64,000 nt of DNA from Talinum fruticosum (GCA_021018815.1 JAITYX010000007.1:9600501-9664500), one strand, 5' to 3'; counted from the stretch's first letter, positions 1-13,489 are shown. The notes: generated by a model from the sequence alone, not told the origin. Numbers and translations are program-made.

Positions 1-1
1 T

Positions 2-1140
2 GATGATATGGCTAACCTCTGCTTATCGAGGAAGATGCAGGCTACTGCTCCTCCCTCCCCGTCTTCTCGATCAACTGCTATAAACTGGGTAGCCTCCGAA
101 ACAATCCAAATGCGTGCTGTAAGAATAGATCATGGAGAAGAAGAGGAAAACGATGTAGAAGACCTCGAAATGCTGTTTGAGGTTTATTTACCATCCAATA
201 TTGCTCCCTCAATCTTATTTGTTATATATGATCTCGCCTTGGAAATTTATTTCGCATATATACAGGCTTACTTCTCACAAATTGAGAGCACACTAAGCAA
301 ACTAAGAACAGTAAGTGTTTCAATCCCAGACCTGTATTCTCTAAAACTCGATCAAGTTGAATCACTGCAAATGAAAACCTTTGCAGCTTCGAGAATATAT
401 CGATGATACAGAGGATTACATAAACATTCAGGTAGTATATAGGGCAAGGTTTGTTATGTATAAATTAGATCTCTTGCTCTTGATTATCTAATAACAGCCG
501 TTATTTTTTATGTATTATCACAGATCGATAGTAGAAGAAATCAACTAATCCAGGTGACTTCTATTCTTTCTCGATCACTGATATATAGAATACAGTTGGC
601 TGCTTTTACTTTGGACTAGGTTGAGTCTTCCAATTTCGGATAACATCCAAGTTTGCAATGTTTTTGAGTCGTGTAGGCTTAACAAACGGATCATTTGGAT
701 TAAATTGTGTCGGGCCAATTTTGTGAGGTCTAATATCGGTTAGCATACTGACAGTCTTCATCTCAATTTGCAGCTAGAGCTGTTTCTGAATACAGGCATG
801 CTGGTTCTGTCCATATATGCTCTTGTAACGGGAATTTTTGGCGTGAACATAAAGTACACCTGGAATCATGGCTATGGATATATGTTCAAATGGGTAAGCA
901 ATACTCGTGTTAATTTTTAGCTATTTCACTCACTTTAATTGTAACATTGCTATAGATTTTGCATTAGCTATAATGAAAAAAAAAATGGAAATTCATATGG
1001 ATGGTTTAAATTAAACGCATGCAATTCTATAGCTGAACAATTTGTGCTTTCAGGTGGTAATAGTTGCTGGGCTCTCTTGCCTTATCTTATTTGGCAGTAT
1101 AATATCATATGCTCGTTTCAAGGGTTTAGTTGGATCATAA
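2..1140 (+). CDS. MRS2: MRS2/MGT-type magnesium transporter, upstream tandem copy (3' part only)
   Basis: This is the C-terminal half of a CorA/MRS2 Mg2+ channel subunit, cut by the left edge. Exons read in one continuous frame with GT-AG borders: 2-181, 266-310, 387-431, 524-553, 774-893 and 1054-1140 (stop TAA). The exon lengths after the first (45, 45, 30, 120, 87) equal those of the gene at 2410-5787, so the two are tandem duplicates. The protein has the acidic DDDMA segment, the [15 protein letters not shown] helix, two membrane segments flanking the pore loop, and a C-terminus ending FKGLVGS. The hallmark GMN tripeptide after the first membrane helix reads GVN here (FGVNIKYTWN), whereas the second copy has GMN. 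By family the protein would be a pentameric divalent-cation channel; its membrane is not determinable. The gene symbol is at family level only. Confidence 0.88.
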
Positions 1141-2072
1141 CTTAACAATCGAAGACTCAGATCGAGGACTATGTACATACCATTGGCTGGAAATGGTGGG
1201 AGAAGAGAGAAGGAAAACAATGCCTTGTAAATTTACAATGCTGTCCGGGTTCTTTTTTTGTAAGAATAATTGTGGGTTACTCAATTGAACCTCTATTTAA
1301 AAATTAATTTCAGTTGGGCTTGAAGGTCCAAGGGAATAAGGATACCAAGTCTAGGCTTATAGCCCATATCCATAACCTATCCCAACTCCTTTACACAACT
1401 TGTAAGAAAATTGTCTCCTCAAGATTCGAACATTGATAAAAAGAGTGAAAATATGGAGTGCTTACTAATAGGCCGACATTCACTTGATATCTGAGTTCAA
1501 TATATATACTTGTGTTCGTGATGTCTCTATGTGCCTAATGTATATGACCGAAATATATAACATATACGAGAACCATCCCGAATTAATTGTCAAACGAAAA
1601 GGTCTTATCTTGATCCCCCAAAATATCCTTATGCATGAGCTCTGTTTAGTTACAATGCTTACAAGAGCCAAATTAACTGTTCTCGTGTCTCATAGCATTT
1701 TTCAAAATTTATAAGGTATTATTTTATAACTCATAAATGGGATTAAAGAAAGTTAAATTTTTTGAAAAAGGGGTAGTTGGTAACTACACATAATGAGCTA
1801 ATCAAGAAGACAAGAACCAACTCCAAGGATTGGGAATGAGAGTAATATATATATATATATATATATAACAAGGTGATGTGGGCTGCTCTAGATGTATTTT
1901 AATACAAATTAAAACCTAATACTCAGCACTAACTACCTCACATATGCCTCCAGAGAACATAGGTCCAAATTAATTGGACAATCAGTGAGTTGGGAAAATA
2001 TTTATAAAATTTAAAACGCATTAAAAACAAACAATTAATTAAGTTGTGTTGGTTTGTTTGTTATAAATAATA
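1141..2072. other. intergenic spacer between the tandem MRS2 copies
   Basis: No gene is seen. The stretch is AT-rich 3' flank of the first MRS2 copy and contains an (AT)n microsatellite at about 1845-1867. Overlapping short open frames on both strands near 1480-1714 have no recognisable protein features. Confidence 0.6.
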
Positions 2073-2284
2073 CTCGCTACATCTCATATTATTTGTTTAT
2101 TATTATTTTTTAAATGTCTTAAATTATTTGTTCGGTTTCTATTTATGTATATAAAATTAAACAAATTTTCTTTAAATATCCTTATAATAATTAAAATATA
2201 ATAATTAATGATATGAAATAATTGGGTTATAATAAGTAATTCATATTTTTGTCAAACCATACAATTATATTGAGACGGACGGAG
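2073..2284. mobile_element. Stowaway-like MITE (Tc1/Mariner type)
   Basis: A 212-bp AT-rich element is flanked by TA on both sides (2071-2072, 2285-2286). It has imperfect terminal inverted repeats: CTCGCTACATCTCATATTA on the left, and CTCCGTCCGTCTCAATATAA read inward from the right. The CTCCxTCCGTCxC ends, the TA target site and the size are those of plant Stowaway MITEs. It lies about 125 bp upstream of the second MRS2 start codon. Confidence 0.7.
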
Positions 2285-2409
2285 TATATACTATTTGATT
2301 AACCACTACCAGTGTCGGATCCACCAAATCCAAATACATAAAAATTTCTTCAACTCTTGATATATAAAGCTAAATAATCCTCAGCCAAAACACTAGCTAG
2401 GTAGGAGCC

Positions 2410-5400
2410 ATGGGAATAAGAGGATCAGAAAGGGGAGGGCAAATAGTCCCGGCGGCTGAGACACCGTTGCCATCGTATCATCAGGATGTACACAAAAAGG
2501 AGCACCGACGAGGATGGGTGGTGGTTGACTCGGAGGGGGAGAAGCCGCCCTCGACGTGGATAAGCATGAGATCATGCACCGGTTCAACATCCATGCTCGA
2601 GACTTTCGGATTCTTGATCCTCTTCTCTCTTACCCCTCAGCCATCTTGGTCCGCGACTCCGCTATCATCTTGAATTTGGAGGTCAGTCTCTCTCATCTCC
2701 TTAGTTTTTCTTCTTAGCTTTGTTAATTGGTCTGAGTTATCCTGCGCTGACGCAAGATCGACGACCAAAATTATATCATACAGCGAGTTTTACTTTTAAA
2801 AATTCAACGCAATTTTTTATAAAGAAAATAGGGGTGATTTAATTGAAAGAAATAGAAGAAGGTAAAAAAAAAAATTCTTATTAATAAGTATAATCCTTAC
2901 GTTTGCATCCGGACCTAAAACATCTATTTCGTAGCTTATTTTATATGCACAGAAATACGTAATTTTAATTAATTAGTCGTTTATTGACCCCAAAAAATAT
3001 AAAAAATATGTTGTCCTAGTGTTTTTTTTTTTGAGAGGTTGCTTAATTATAAATTTACAATGCTGATAATTATTTCTCTGGACTTTTTTGGGGATGCATT
3101 TCGCTGGACTTTCTATGGTGAATATTATATATGTGAGCAGCACATCAAGGCCATCATCACTGCTGATGAGGTGATTTCTAATTACTTCTTTTCTCACAAA
3201 CCATATGAGTTGTTGCTAAATCTTTTTCAATGTGATTATATATAGATAATTTTTTTAAAAGAATTACATTTGAGACAAGGTCAAGCGAAATGATCTAGAT
3301 CCTATCTTTACAAGTAGGTCTTACTACGAGATCCATCAGATGAATTTGTAATTCCAGTGTTGGAGGAGTTAAAACGACGATTACATGATCTAAATCCTAA
3401 CCTACTCCAAGCTTCAGCAGAGATAAGAGATATCGGTGACGATGACATTGACGGTACCTACATACATACATATATATATGTGTACATATGTATATAATCT
3501 CCGATTTGAGTTTTTTTTTTTTTTTTATAATCATGAGGATATGACTTCTTATATATACCATATATTTTCTAAGATATCTAAGGTTTGGGTGTAGAATCTC
3601 CGTTTGAGTTTCGGGCTTTGGAGGTGACATTGGAAGCAGTATGTAGTTTCTTGGCTGCACGTACTGCTGAATTGGAAAATGCAGCTTATCCTGCTTTGGA
3701 TGAGCTCACCCATAAGGTCTCTCACTCCTTCATTCACATTAAATTTAAACAAATTCCTGAACAAATATTTTCTGCGACAGTTAATTTAATTGATAATTTT
3801 GTTATAAATTGATATTAAATTAGGTATAAAATTAAGGTTCTCCATATATTGATTTATACTCCATGTCTCTTTTCTAAGTGTAAAAAACATCATGAAGAAA
3901 AAAAATTACAAAAAAAAAAAGGAACAAATGATGGCAAACTCTGATTAAAAAGGGGTAACATGTAGGTGAATAGCAGGAATTTGGACCAAGTCAGGAAGCT
4001 CAAGAGTGCGATGACAAGGCTGACAACTCGTGTCCAAAAGGTACTCCTAGCTTGTACTACTTATATTCACAATATTTGTTCTTTTTTAGTTGCAGAGCAA
4101 TACGAAAGAAGTATAAAATTTATAATAAAATTAGTGGTAAGAATCAAATTTTCCTAATATTTCATCGGAAATAGAGAAAGTCAATGAAAATACGAGATTA
4201 AAAAAAAGCATTTAACAAGGACAGGCAAAATTATTAAAGTAGTAATTAATATGTCATTGGAATTGTAAAATAACGAGATAATGTGAAACAAAAAAATTAA
4301 TTAAAGTGACATATATTGTAAAACGGATAGAGTATTTATTTTCTAGAATTGGAATTTATTTGGACTCCCTATTTCTTCGGGCTAATTTATTTGGATTTTC
4401 TATTAATTACTTTGACGTATAATACTACTGCTAGTAGAGTATTATTTTTCAGGAAAAGCATTTACTTATGAATAAAATCTAAAGGATCTATTTAAAAAAT
4501 GTATATTTGCATCAACAAACGTTTCAGGAAGATGCTTTGTAAGTGCATAGAGTGTGTATTTGTTTTGGGTGACGATGGTTGAATTATAGGTGAGGGATGA
4601 GCTCGAACAACTACTTGATGACGATGATGATATGGCTGACCTCTGCCTATCAAGGAAGACGGCTACTCCTCCTTACTCCCCTTCTTGTCGATCAAACGCT
4701 ACTACTCGGCCCCAATATTCGATTACCACAGACTCAAAAACAATCCAAGCGAGCAGGGCGAGTGTTTCAGGAATCCATGGAGAAGAAAATGATGTCGAAG
4801 AAATCGAAATGTTGCTCGAGGTATTCAACGACTAGCATGCATTTCTGTGCTTGTTACTCCCTTCCCTTGCTCTTTTTTATCACTGTCAACTAAGTATTTA
4901 TCTGACAACTTATATGTCATTATCTCTTTAGGCCTACTTCTCACAGATTGATGGCACATTAAACAAACTAACAACAGTAAGACTGTTCAGACTCCCTAAA
5001 TCAATCTTTAACTGTTGTTCAAGTTGCATATATGTTCCGTAAATTGAAGCTGAATCATCGAAAATGAAACTCTCTGCAGCTTCGGGAATACATTGATGAT
5101 ACTGAGGATTACATTAACATTCAGGTAAACCGAGATTTTGTCTATGGTCGATCTGATCTCCGACTCTGACAGATCGTATGTATGTATTTTTGCAGATCGA
5201 CAATAGACGAAATCAACTAATCCAGGTGATTTATGTTCTTTTAAGAGAACAATATGCTATTTCTACTTTAGACTAGGTTGAATCTTTTCATTTCAGACGA
5301 TGTCCGAGTTTGCAATCTACTTGAATTGGGTTGGGCTGTAAATGGTGATCAGGAGATAGTATGACATTAAAATTGCAAAAAAAAATTCCTTTGATTATTT

Positions 5401-5787
5401 GGAGAATCTGGGCCTACTTAGTTTGGTTAACATACTCTCTGTTTGATCTCTGTCTTTGACATTTGCAGCTAGAGCTGTTCTTGAATTCAGGTATGCTGGC
5501 TATCTCTATATATTCTCTCGTAACGGCGATTTTTGGCATGAACATACCCTATACATGGAATGACGGCTATGGATATATGTTCAAATGGGTAAGCAACTCT
5601 AGTACTACATGTTTGCTGATTTTATCGATCTTAATTGTAACACTGTATTGTGTTTTATTCATCGTCGAACTACTCATGACCTTTTTACTTCCTTTTTCAG
5701 GTGGTAATAGCTGCAGGGCTCTCTGCTCTTTCCTTATTCGGGATCTTAATGTCATATGCACGTTTCAAGGGCTTAGTTGGATCATAG
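2410..5787 (+). CDS. MRS2: MRS2/MGT-type magnesium transporter, second tandem copy (one apparent frameshift in exon 1)
   Basis: A CorA/MRS2 family Mg2+ transporter, closest in remembered sequence to the Arabidopsis MRS2-2/MRS2-7 group. Eleven exons: 2410-2681, 3141-3170, 3318-3453, 3595-3716, 3966-4040, 4590-4820, 4932-4976, 5080-5124, 5196-5225, 5469-5588 and 5701-5787. Exon 3 ends in phase 1 and exon 4 restores it. The protein would be about 397 residues, the usual family length. Visible blocks are [78 protein letters not shown] and [15 protein letters not shown], then GMN in [11 protein letters not shown] between two membrane segments, ending FKGLVGS. Exon 1 as given changes frame near 2548-2550: the first part reads from ATG 2410, the conserved [10 protein letters not shown] part in another frame. 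One missing C in the CCC run explains it exactly. Without it, translation could begin only at ATG 2574. Confidence 0.87.
4057..4332. mobile_element. Stowaway-like MITE, recurrent family, in MRS2 intron 5
   Basis: A 276-bp insertion flanked by TA (4055-4056, 4333-4334). Its ends are CTACTTATATTCACAATAT on the left and, read inward from the right, CTCTATCCGTTTTACAATAT. The interior shares phrases such as AGAGAAAGTCAATGAAAA and TAATTAAAGTGACAT with the element at 46047-46286, and less closely with 27457-27692, so the three appear to be one family. It lies wholly inside the intron between exons 5 and 6. Confidence 0.6.
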
Positions 5788-6364
5788 AACAGTCAGAGAG
5801 ATTGCGATAGTCATGTGTTAAAGAAGTTGGAGTCGCTGAATGAAGTTCCGGCAAACATAAACCATTGTTTGGAAAACGGTGGGAAAGGATGACGATGACC
5901 CAAAACACAAACAGCAAAGGTGAACACTGTTGCTGTGTAAACTACAGATCGATAGTAGTAGTTATTATGGGCCATCTGTATCATTCTGTCAAATACATAT
6001 GACAGAAATGTGAAACATATGACTTGAATCGAGCAAAGCTTGGGTATCTCTTCCTTTTTTTTATCAGGTTTCCTGATCTGAGATTTTGCCATGAGCAATG
6101 GTACACAAGGAATAGTGAAAGATAAAAGCAGCTTAAGACAGGAAAATTGGAATTTCCACTGTATTGATGCACTCAAAATGGGAGTTCCATTGAAGAAGCA
6201 TTAACAAAAACAACCCAACATTGAAGACCTTCAAAAAACACAATATCATTAAATGCTAAAAGGAAACATCTCTTCAAAGTGAACAATTTAACTCCTCAAA
6301 AATTCTCAGTGAGATAACACCACTATACGGACTACTACAACATGATAAACCACGGCAGGTATAT
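5788..6364. other. shared 3' flank of convergent MRS2 and RPS20 genes
   Basis: The two genes converge here. No further gene is seen; both 3' untranslated regions and polyadenylation signals should lie in this 577-bp spacer. Short open frames in it on the minus strand show no family features. Confidence 0.6.
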
Positions 6365-7838
<1,474 letters not shown>

Positions 7839-8070
7839 TGTTGAGCTGCTTTCACTACCTTCAGAACAGAGATGGGCAACAAAAATTCCATCAAAATCAC
7901 AGACAATACATCCATCGAGAAGTAAGCTGTAATCATATCGCGAGGACGAGAAGAGAGAGAGAGATCGGAGTACCTGGGGCGGGGAAGGAGAGAAACAAAC
8001 TCAGGCAGTCTCAACCTCAGGCAAAATAGGAGGGACAAACTGAAGACTAATCATTTATACGTCCGATTTT

Positions 8071-8144
8071 TAGGGTTAGGGTTTTAGGAGGTGGGCTTTT
8101 TCTTTTGTTTATTTGGAGTGGTTCCTTGGATGAAAGCTTGGGCT
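8071..8144 (-). promoter_or_regulatory. telo-box and site II elements of the RPS20 promoter
   Basis: About 230-300 bp upstream of the RPS20 ATG lie a telo-box (TAGGGTTAGGGTTT at 8071-8084, AAACCCTAA on the gene strand) and TGGGCT motifs at 8092-8097 and 8139-8144. Telo-boxes paired with TGGGCY site II elements are a known signature of plant ribosomal protein and other growth-linked promoters, bound by TCP factors at site II. The assignment to RPS20 follows from position; no upstream gene competes for it. Confidence 0.75.
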
Positions 8145-8439
8145 TCCAGATCATTTGTTGTAAAATGTTGGAGGTTGGCCGACTTTCCTTTAATCAAATT
8201 AAAATCCAAATTTTAAAACTCTCGTTTAAACGGATATTAAAGGGTTTTTTTTTTTTAGGATAAGTATATCAATTATGCAATAGCCCTTTTATTAAGGATT
8301 CTAGTTAAGTTATTTTTCAATAAAATTGAGAGAAAAGGAAAAGAAGGAAAAGACAACCAAAAAATATAAGAGGAAATATAGAGACTAAATTTAACTACCC
8401 GATCGTCAGCTCTATTCCTTTCTTTATAAGTGTGTCCGA

Positions 8440-9010
8440 TAAGTACCTGGTTGCAAATTTGAAGAAAATATCTGGTATCTTGGATGAGTAACTAGATTTT
8501 CGAAGGGATGCGGACGAGTGCCTTTAATAGCTTCAATGACCACCGATTGTCCTCTTCAAGCGCCATATCCTTATAACTCTGCCTACACCATTGCTCAAAC
8601 CCCATTAACGATAATAGAAGCCTCTGCCACCAAAACTAATGCAAATCTCAAATTACACGATCATGCTTGGATAAATCTTTCATCCCAACTTCTAACAACA
8701 AACCCTCCTGTAGCTGTCGATGACGATTTGGCTCCATCAAAGTTGATATTAGCAAACCCTCTTGGCGGCTTGAGCCAACTCGTGAAACGCGTTGAATGAG
8801 TAAGAGGGTGATGTTGAGTCTTCGACTGTTAATTGAGTTGGTGATCAATACGACCTCTTGCCTTCCATTCAGCTCAAAGCTTTTTGGCCTTTAAAATAGC
8901 GGCCAACGTGCTGAAATTCCCATTGTTAAAGATGGTCTCATTGTGAGTTTTCCATGCACTCCAAAGCGAGATGAACCATTCCGATCATCCGATTTGGTCT
9001 CTTCATATCC
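8440..9010 (-). mobile_element. decayed LINE 3' end: zf-RVT tail plus RNase H remnant
   Basis: On the minus strand, broken by stops and frame changes, segments resembling plant non-LTR retrotransposon ORF2 C-termini can be read: WFISLWSAWKTHNETIFNNG (end of the zf-RVT region), then FANINFDGA with TATGGFVVRSWDERF and a later VVIEAIKGTRPHP, which match the plant RNase H (RVT_3) pattern. No reverse transcriptase part is next to it. It is a dead fragment, not a gene. Confidence 0.6.
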
Positions 9011-9975
9011 TTGGTTTTTATTTGACTTATATAGAAAGTTAAAAAGGAAAAAAAAATATGGATAGGAAGGCAAATGCACAATTGTTATGCTAGTAGGTGT
9101 TCCATGAAACTATCTTATCAAACAAATTTTGTAAGATGAAAGCTTTAATGGTACAATAACATAACCGCTCAATGTGGGTTTTACATTTACATAATTTTAA
9201 TAAATCTAAATGTAAGCAGTATAGAGAAAATAGTTTTATGGTAATAATTATGAAGATCACTGCTGATTCAAAAAGAGATTATTCTAATAAAATTAGCAAA
9301 AGATGAATTATTAATCATCCTTAACTTAAAAGTTACATTAATAAATTGTTAATCAGGTTGGTACCTCTTGAAATGTTCCTTATACAAGTCCATTTCACTA
9401 TATTTTTTCATGTGCGATGGTATTACCATATTTAGGAAAGGTTTGTAACCATCTAAAGCATTTTTATGTTTTTTGAGGTCAAGTCCAACACTTGGGTTTT
9501 GAAAAATAAAACAATAAGTTGTGCAGACTAAAAAGAGAAAGAGGTCTTACATTAAACGCCCCCCTCCCCCAAAAAGAAGTCACTAGAAGACAGAAGTTGA
9601 ATGACATCTTCTAGTAATAAAGACACACTACCATTCTCCTCGAAATTAAGTTCCACAAATACTTGCAGCCAAACAAATTCCCATAGAACTTTAGGATGGC
9701 AATCAAGTAACGAGTAACAACATTACTTCATCTTTCACCTGAACGGAGATCACTTGACAACCAATCGAACAGCCACAAATGAGGCAACAGGGAACAAACA
9801 CACATCCCCTAAAGATGAGTTCCAAGGGTGTATTACAAACTCGTTAAAATACCAACGGGTGTTTACTACTTCAAACTTTTGTGCTATACAATCACAGCGA
9901 AACGAGGTCAACTACTTGGAAGGTACAGTAAGGAGCGAGGGCAGGCGAGAAGAAGAGAGCCAATCAGACCAAGAG
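9011..9975. other. intergenic DNA downstream of pICln
   Basis: AT-rich sequence without a recognisable gene. The right end should include the pICln 3' untranslated region. A C-rich run near 9560-9570 and short open frames show no protein features. Confidence 0.55.
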
Positions 9976-12530
9976 TTATGCTCCATTTCTCTCCTGCTCC
10001 ATCTCTTCTGCATCCTCAAATCGCTGATCATTGATTTGCAACTGAAACGAAAGAAGGAACATTAAGAATCATATTCTGCAAGTACAGTAATAGTTAGTCA
10101 AATGACAGAAATTTACTGATAATCGCAATAGACCCTAAAAGTTGTGTAAGAGGAAGAAATCCACCATTTTATACAACTCTGGGGCCGAAAGCTAACCATG
10201 TGCATTGTCAGCAAGCAGTACTTGATTAGAAGGCACCACAATCACTTATTATTGTAAGATCAACAGCAATAAATCATCACATAGTTCAGTGTGCCAATAC
10301 CTTTTTCTCCAAATAAAAAACAACCAAAAAAGGGGACATTGATTATTTATCTCTGCTACGCTGCTGGAAGACTGCAAACCAGGAAGCATTATGATGAATT
10401 CATTTCCTATGACATCGAATTGCTTGAGATATGTTGCAAAAGCTCCCTTTGCCAATGGCATGCAATATCTTTGACCTCAAACACACATAACTACTTAAAA
10501 CCTACTTAAGCGTGATTCACCAGGTACAAAGTTTAAAGTAGCAATCCAACTATTTCACAGCTTGAAAATTTTATGTCTACAGTGAAGAACCCACAACATT
10601 ATGCTAGGATATTCTAATAAAGCAACCAAAGTATAGATTCAGCATTACCAAATCAATGTCCTTTCTTTACTAGTAACTTCCACAAACTGTCTACCAAATC
10701 AATGTCCTTTCTTTACTAGTAACTTCCACAAACTGTCACCCACGGTATTTCTTAAACATGAGTATGTGACTCCTCATAGAGATGAGATATTTCAAGGACA
10801 ATGAAGGAAATGTACCACTTAGATTGTATACTTTAAATGTAAATGAATACACAGCTCATTACATACAAGATACTTCAGATTTATGTGATACCTGTAGAAC
10901 ATTCTGCGCCAAGTCATGGTCGCCATTAGAATGGCCAATAGAATTGCCATTAGCATCAGAAGAGTTCCATTCAAAACCTTCTTCCTCTATAACAGAAAAG
11001 ATACCGTGGATCAATACAGCATTCAATAAGCTAAACTGTACAAAGAATGCAGAATTTATTAATTACCTAGCTCCTGGCCATTCAATTGGTCAGCACTGAA
11101 AATCCAATTGTGCTGCTCTTCATCTTCATCTAAGAAACACATAGGAACAGATTAAGAAATGGAGGACAAGCCACTAACAGAAAATTAAAGGAAGAAACAA
11201 TAAAAGAGATCAAGCAAAGAAGGTTTTTCTCAATTTGCATGAACATAAAACACTTAAAATTGCATTAAGAAATTACTTACCTTCCATAGGTTCTGGATTC
11301 AATTCCGCACATTCACAAAAGACTTCAAACAACGTCTCCACTATCAGATGCATGACATAAAGAAGCAAGATCAGACATACCGCATATTTAGAGGATAATA
11401 GAAATAGTAACATAGCACAAGACACAACATACATTGACTAGGATCAGATGGAACAAGCCTCATCTCTTTAACCTTTGATAACCCGGCAGACCATAAAGAT
11501 GCTTCTGGTTCTTCGTCTTCATCTTCACTTTCATCTTCTCCATTATCAACCTACAATCAAAATTTATTAAAAGCACAATCATTTTCAAGCCCAGAAAAAA
11601 AAAAAAATCAGAAAGCTATGCTCCTCACTTGATCAGAAAACACTTTCTATCCTTAATCTTCACAGGATTAAAAACCAAAAAGAGACATGCCATATTACAG
11701 GTCATAATTCTGCATTTGGCCTAAATATTGGCAGAACTACTTAGTTAAAGAATACCATTACGCATCAATATTCTGTGTACGAAAATAGTAGCAACAGCAA
11801 ATTCCTTGAACACTGCTGGGCACTAATTTTCAGACATAGAGATGCTCAGCATATGTTGAGCACTCAAAATCAATTTTGCGAAGCTACCCTTATTTCAAAC
11901 TAAACTCTACAGTTCATACAAGATAAACAAATTAGATCACTATGGAGAACTACTTAACCAATACTGATTACCCAGGACGCGCGAGTGTCCGTAATTGTTA
12001 AATTTTATATAAAGAGCAATGCTTACAAGCCCATGAGGATCCATCCCAAGAATTTAAACTGAAAGACACATAAAGTCTGAAACTTGAGACCTAATCATTC
12101 TATTCTACAACAAAATCAGACAAAATACTATAATATCAACCTGGGTGTATATGCAAGGAGAAGGATAACCCTCGGGGTCTCTGGAGATGGCGTGAAGCGA
12201 AATTGAAATGAAATCGACGGCATAGCCTCTACTCCTATCCACGTCGCTAAGCCAAATCACCTGCCTTCAAAATTTCGAAATCCAGAAAGCAGCAATCACA
12301 AAGGTTGCAAATTGAAAAGAGACTAACAGGAAATTCATAGAGAGAGAGATAGAGAGAGGTTACTTAGAGGTGATATAAAGAGTTCCGGGACCTTCGGCGG
12401 GTCTCCCGCCGAGAACAATGGAGACGCCATCCTGAACGTGCATAAGCTCTTCGCCGACGTCGATGTCGAGAACTGGTTGGCCCGCACCGTCGGCGGTTCT
12501 CTCTGTGAAGACTCTCATCCCTGACGCCAT
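9976..12530 (-). CDS. pICln-like chloride conductance regulatory protein (methylosome/snRNP assembly factor)
   Basis: pICln binds Sm proteins and hands them to the PRMT5 methylosome during spliceosomal snRNP assembly; it has a PH-like fold and acidic segments. Seven coding exons in transcript order: 12530-12364, 12264-12141, 11550-11433, 11340-11281, 11129-11067, 10986-10892 and 10041-9976 (stop TAA), total 693 nt, 230 residues, with no frame breaks. Visible: GEELMHVQDGVSIVLGGRP, GPGTLYITSKQVIWLSD, the acidic run after YTQ (NGEDESEDEDEEPE), KVKEMRLVPSDPSQLETLFE, CAELNPEPMEDEDEEQHNWI and a C-terminal NDQRFEDAEEM. The ATG at 12530 (AAAATGGC) is chosen because it aligns with family N-termini. 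An in-frame ATG at 12587 would add 19 residues and cannot be excluded. The plant family name is the only basis for function. Confidence 0.92.
10647..10738. repeat. 46-bp tandem duplication in pICln intron 6
   Basis: Two nearly identical adjacent 46-bp units begin ACCAAATCAATGTCC at 10647 and 10693; they differ at the last base only. They lie inside the intron 10042-10891, well away from both splice sites. Near identity implies a recent duplication or an assembly artefact. Confidence 0.9.
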
Positions 12531-12623
12531 TTTTCCCGACTTCCAACCTTCGATTCTCTCTCTTTCTGCAAGTTTTTGTTTGCTCAAAGTTTGGGTAGAG
12601 AGATTTGAAGGACAGTGGTTTTA

Positions 12624-12632
12624 TTAGGGTTT
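12624..12632 (-). promoter_or_regulatory. telo-box upstream of pICln
   Basis: TTAGGGTTT on + (AAACCCTAA on the gene strand) sits about 95-100 bp upstream of the pICln ATG, the position where telo-boxes occur in plant housekeeping promoters. One 9-bp match alone is weak evidence; its position supports it. Confidence 0.5.
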
Positions 12633-12813
12633 ACGTTGCAGGCCTTGTTCTTATGGTCCAATCTTTACTTGATTAATTATCTAGAATTAAAAAAAGGTTC
12701 GGTAAAGCATATGAAATACCAATTTTGAGTGTATTGGATGAAAACAATACCAAAAAAAAATTTAACACTCAAATTATGAATTTTAATTATATTAAACACT
12801 AATTGAACACCAC

Positions 12814-13032
12814 TAAATTAAGGGGTCGTGACTTAATGGAGCGATAATATGGCGAGTGAAGCCGTTGATGTGGACGATGGAGTTGCAGAGTAACTTTTAC
12901 TTTTTTATTTGTATTGATACATGAGCAAACTTTTAAGAAAAAAGTCAAAGTCAAACTTTCAACTCCGTCGTTCATGTCGATAACTTCACCTATCATGTCA
13001 TCACTCCGCCGAGTCAAAGTCTTCTTAATTTA
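12814..13032. mobile_element. foldback (hairpin) MITE-like element
   Basis: A 219-bp imperfect palindrome. The two arms of roughly 95 bp start with TAAATTAAG and end with CTTAATTTA, and share blocks such as GACGGAGTTGAAAG against GATGGAGTTGCAGAG, separated by a loop of about 30-40 bp near 12910-12945. By-eye arm identity is about 70 percent. It has no coding capacity; the open frame across it on the minus strand is a by-product. The superfamily is not clear. Confidence 0.6.
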
Positions 13033-13305
13033 ATGATGTTTTACGAGACATTAAATAGGTTAAAATTCATATTGTTGTTATATAAGAAAGAAATTGTATT
13101 ATTTTTATCCAATATTCTTAAAGTTCATCCGAAAATCTTATATTTATTGAAACGCCCAAGGTTTATCGAAATTTATAGTTGTTTATTTTTTTAAAAAAAT
13201 TAAATCTTATACTTCACAAAAATATTACTTGAAATTCAGTATTGTGTAGTTAATTTGATATTTTGATTCATAAGGACTAACCTCAATTTTCTACTTGCCT
13301 CCCAG

Positions 13306-13472
13306 CAGGGACGGAGCACTGAAGGAACTAAGGGTGTCCATGGACATCTTTAGCCCAAAAAAAAAAATCTAATATTTGTACTAAAAAATTTAAAATTATA
13401 AATAATTGGACACTCTTAAATTTGGATTAAAAATATTGTACACCCTTTTTAAAATTTCTAACTCCACCACTG
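13306..13472. mobile_element. short hAT-type MITE
   Basis: A 167-bp element has ends CAGGGACGGAGC (left) and CAGTGGTGGAGT (read inward from the right). It is flanked by an imperfect 8-bp target duplication, CCTCCCAG at 13298-13305 and CCTCCAAA at 13473-13480 (6 of 8 match). CAGxGGxGGAG ends with 8-bp duplications are typical of Tip100-like hAT non-autonomous elements. The core is AT-rich and non-coding. Confidence 0.65.
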
Positions 13473-13489
13473 CCTCCAAATTTCATATA

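Noticed and set aside
12531..12587. Upstream in-frame ATG of pICln
   Set aside because: Would add 19 residues not matching family N-termini; the ATG at 12530 has the better context. Kept as an alternative only.
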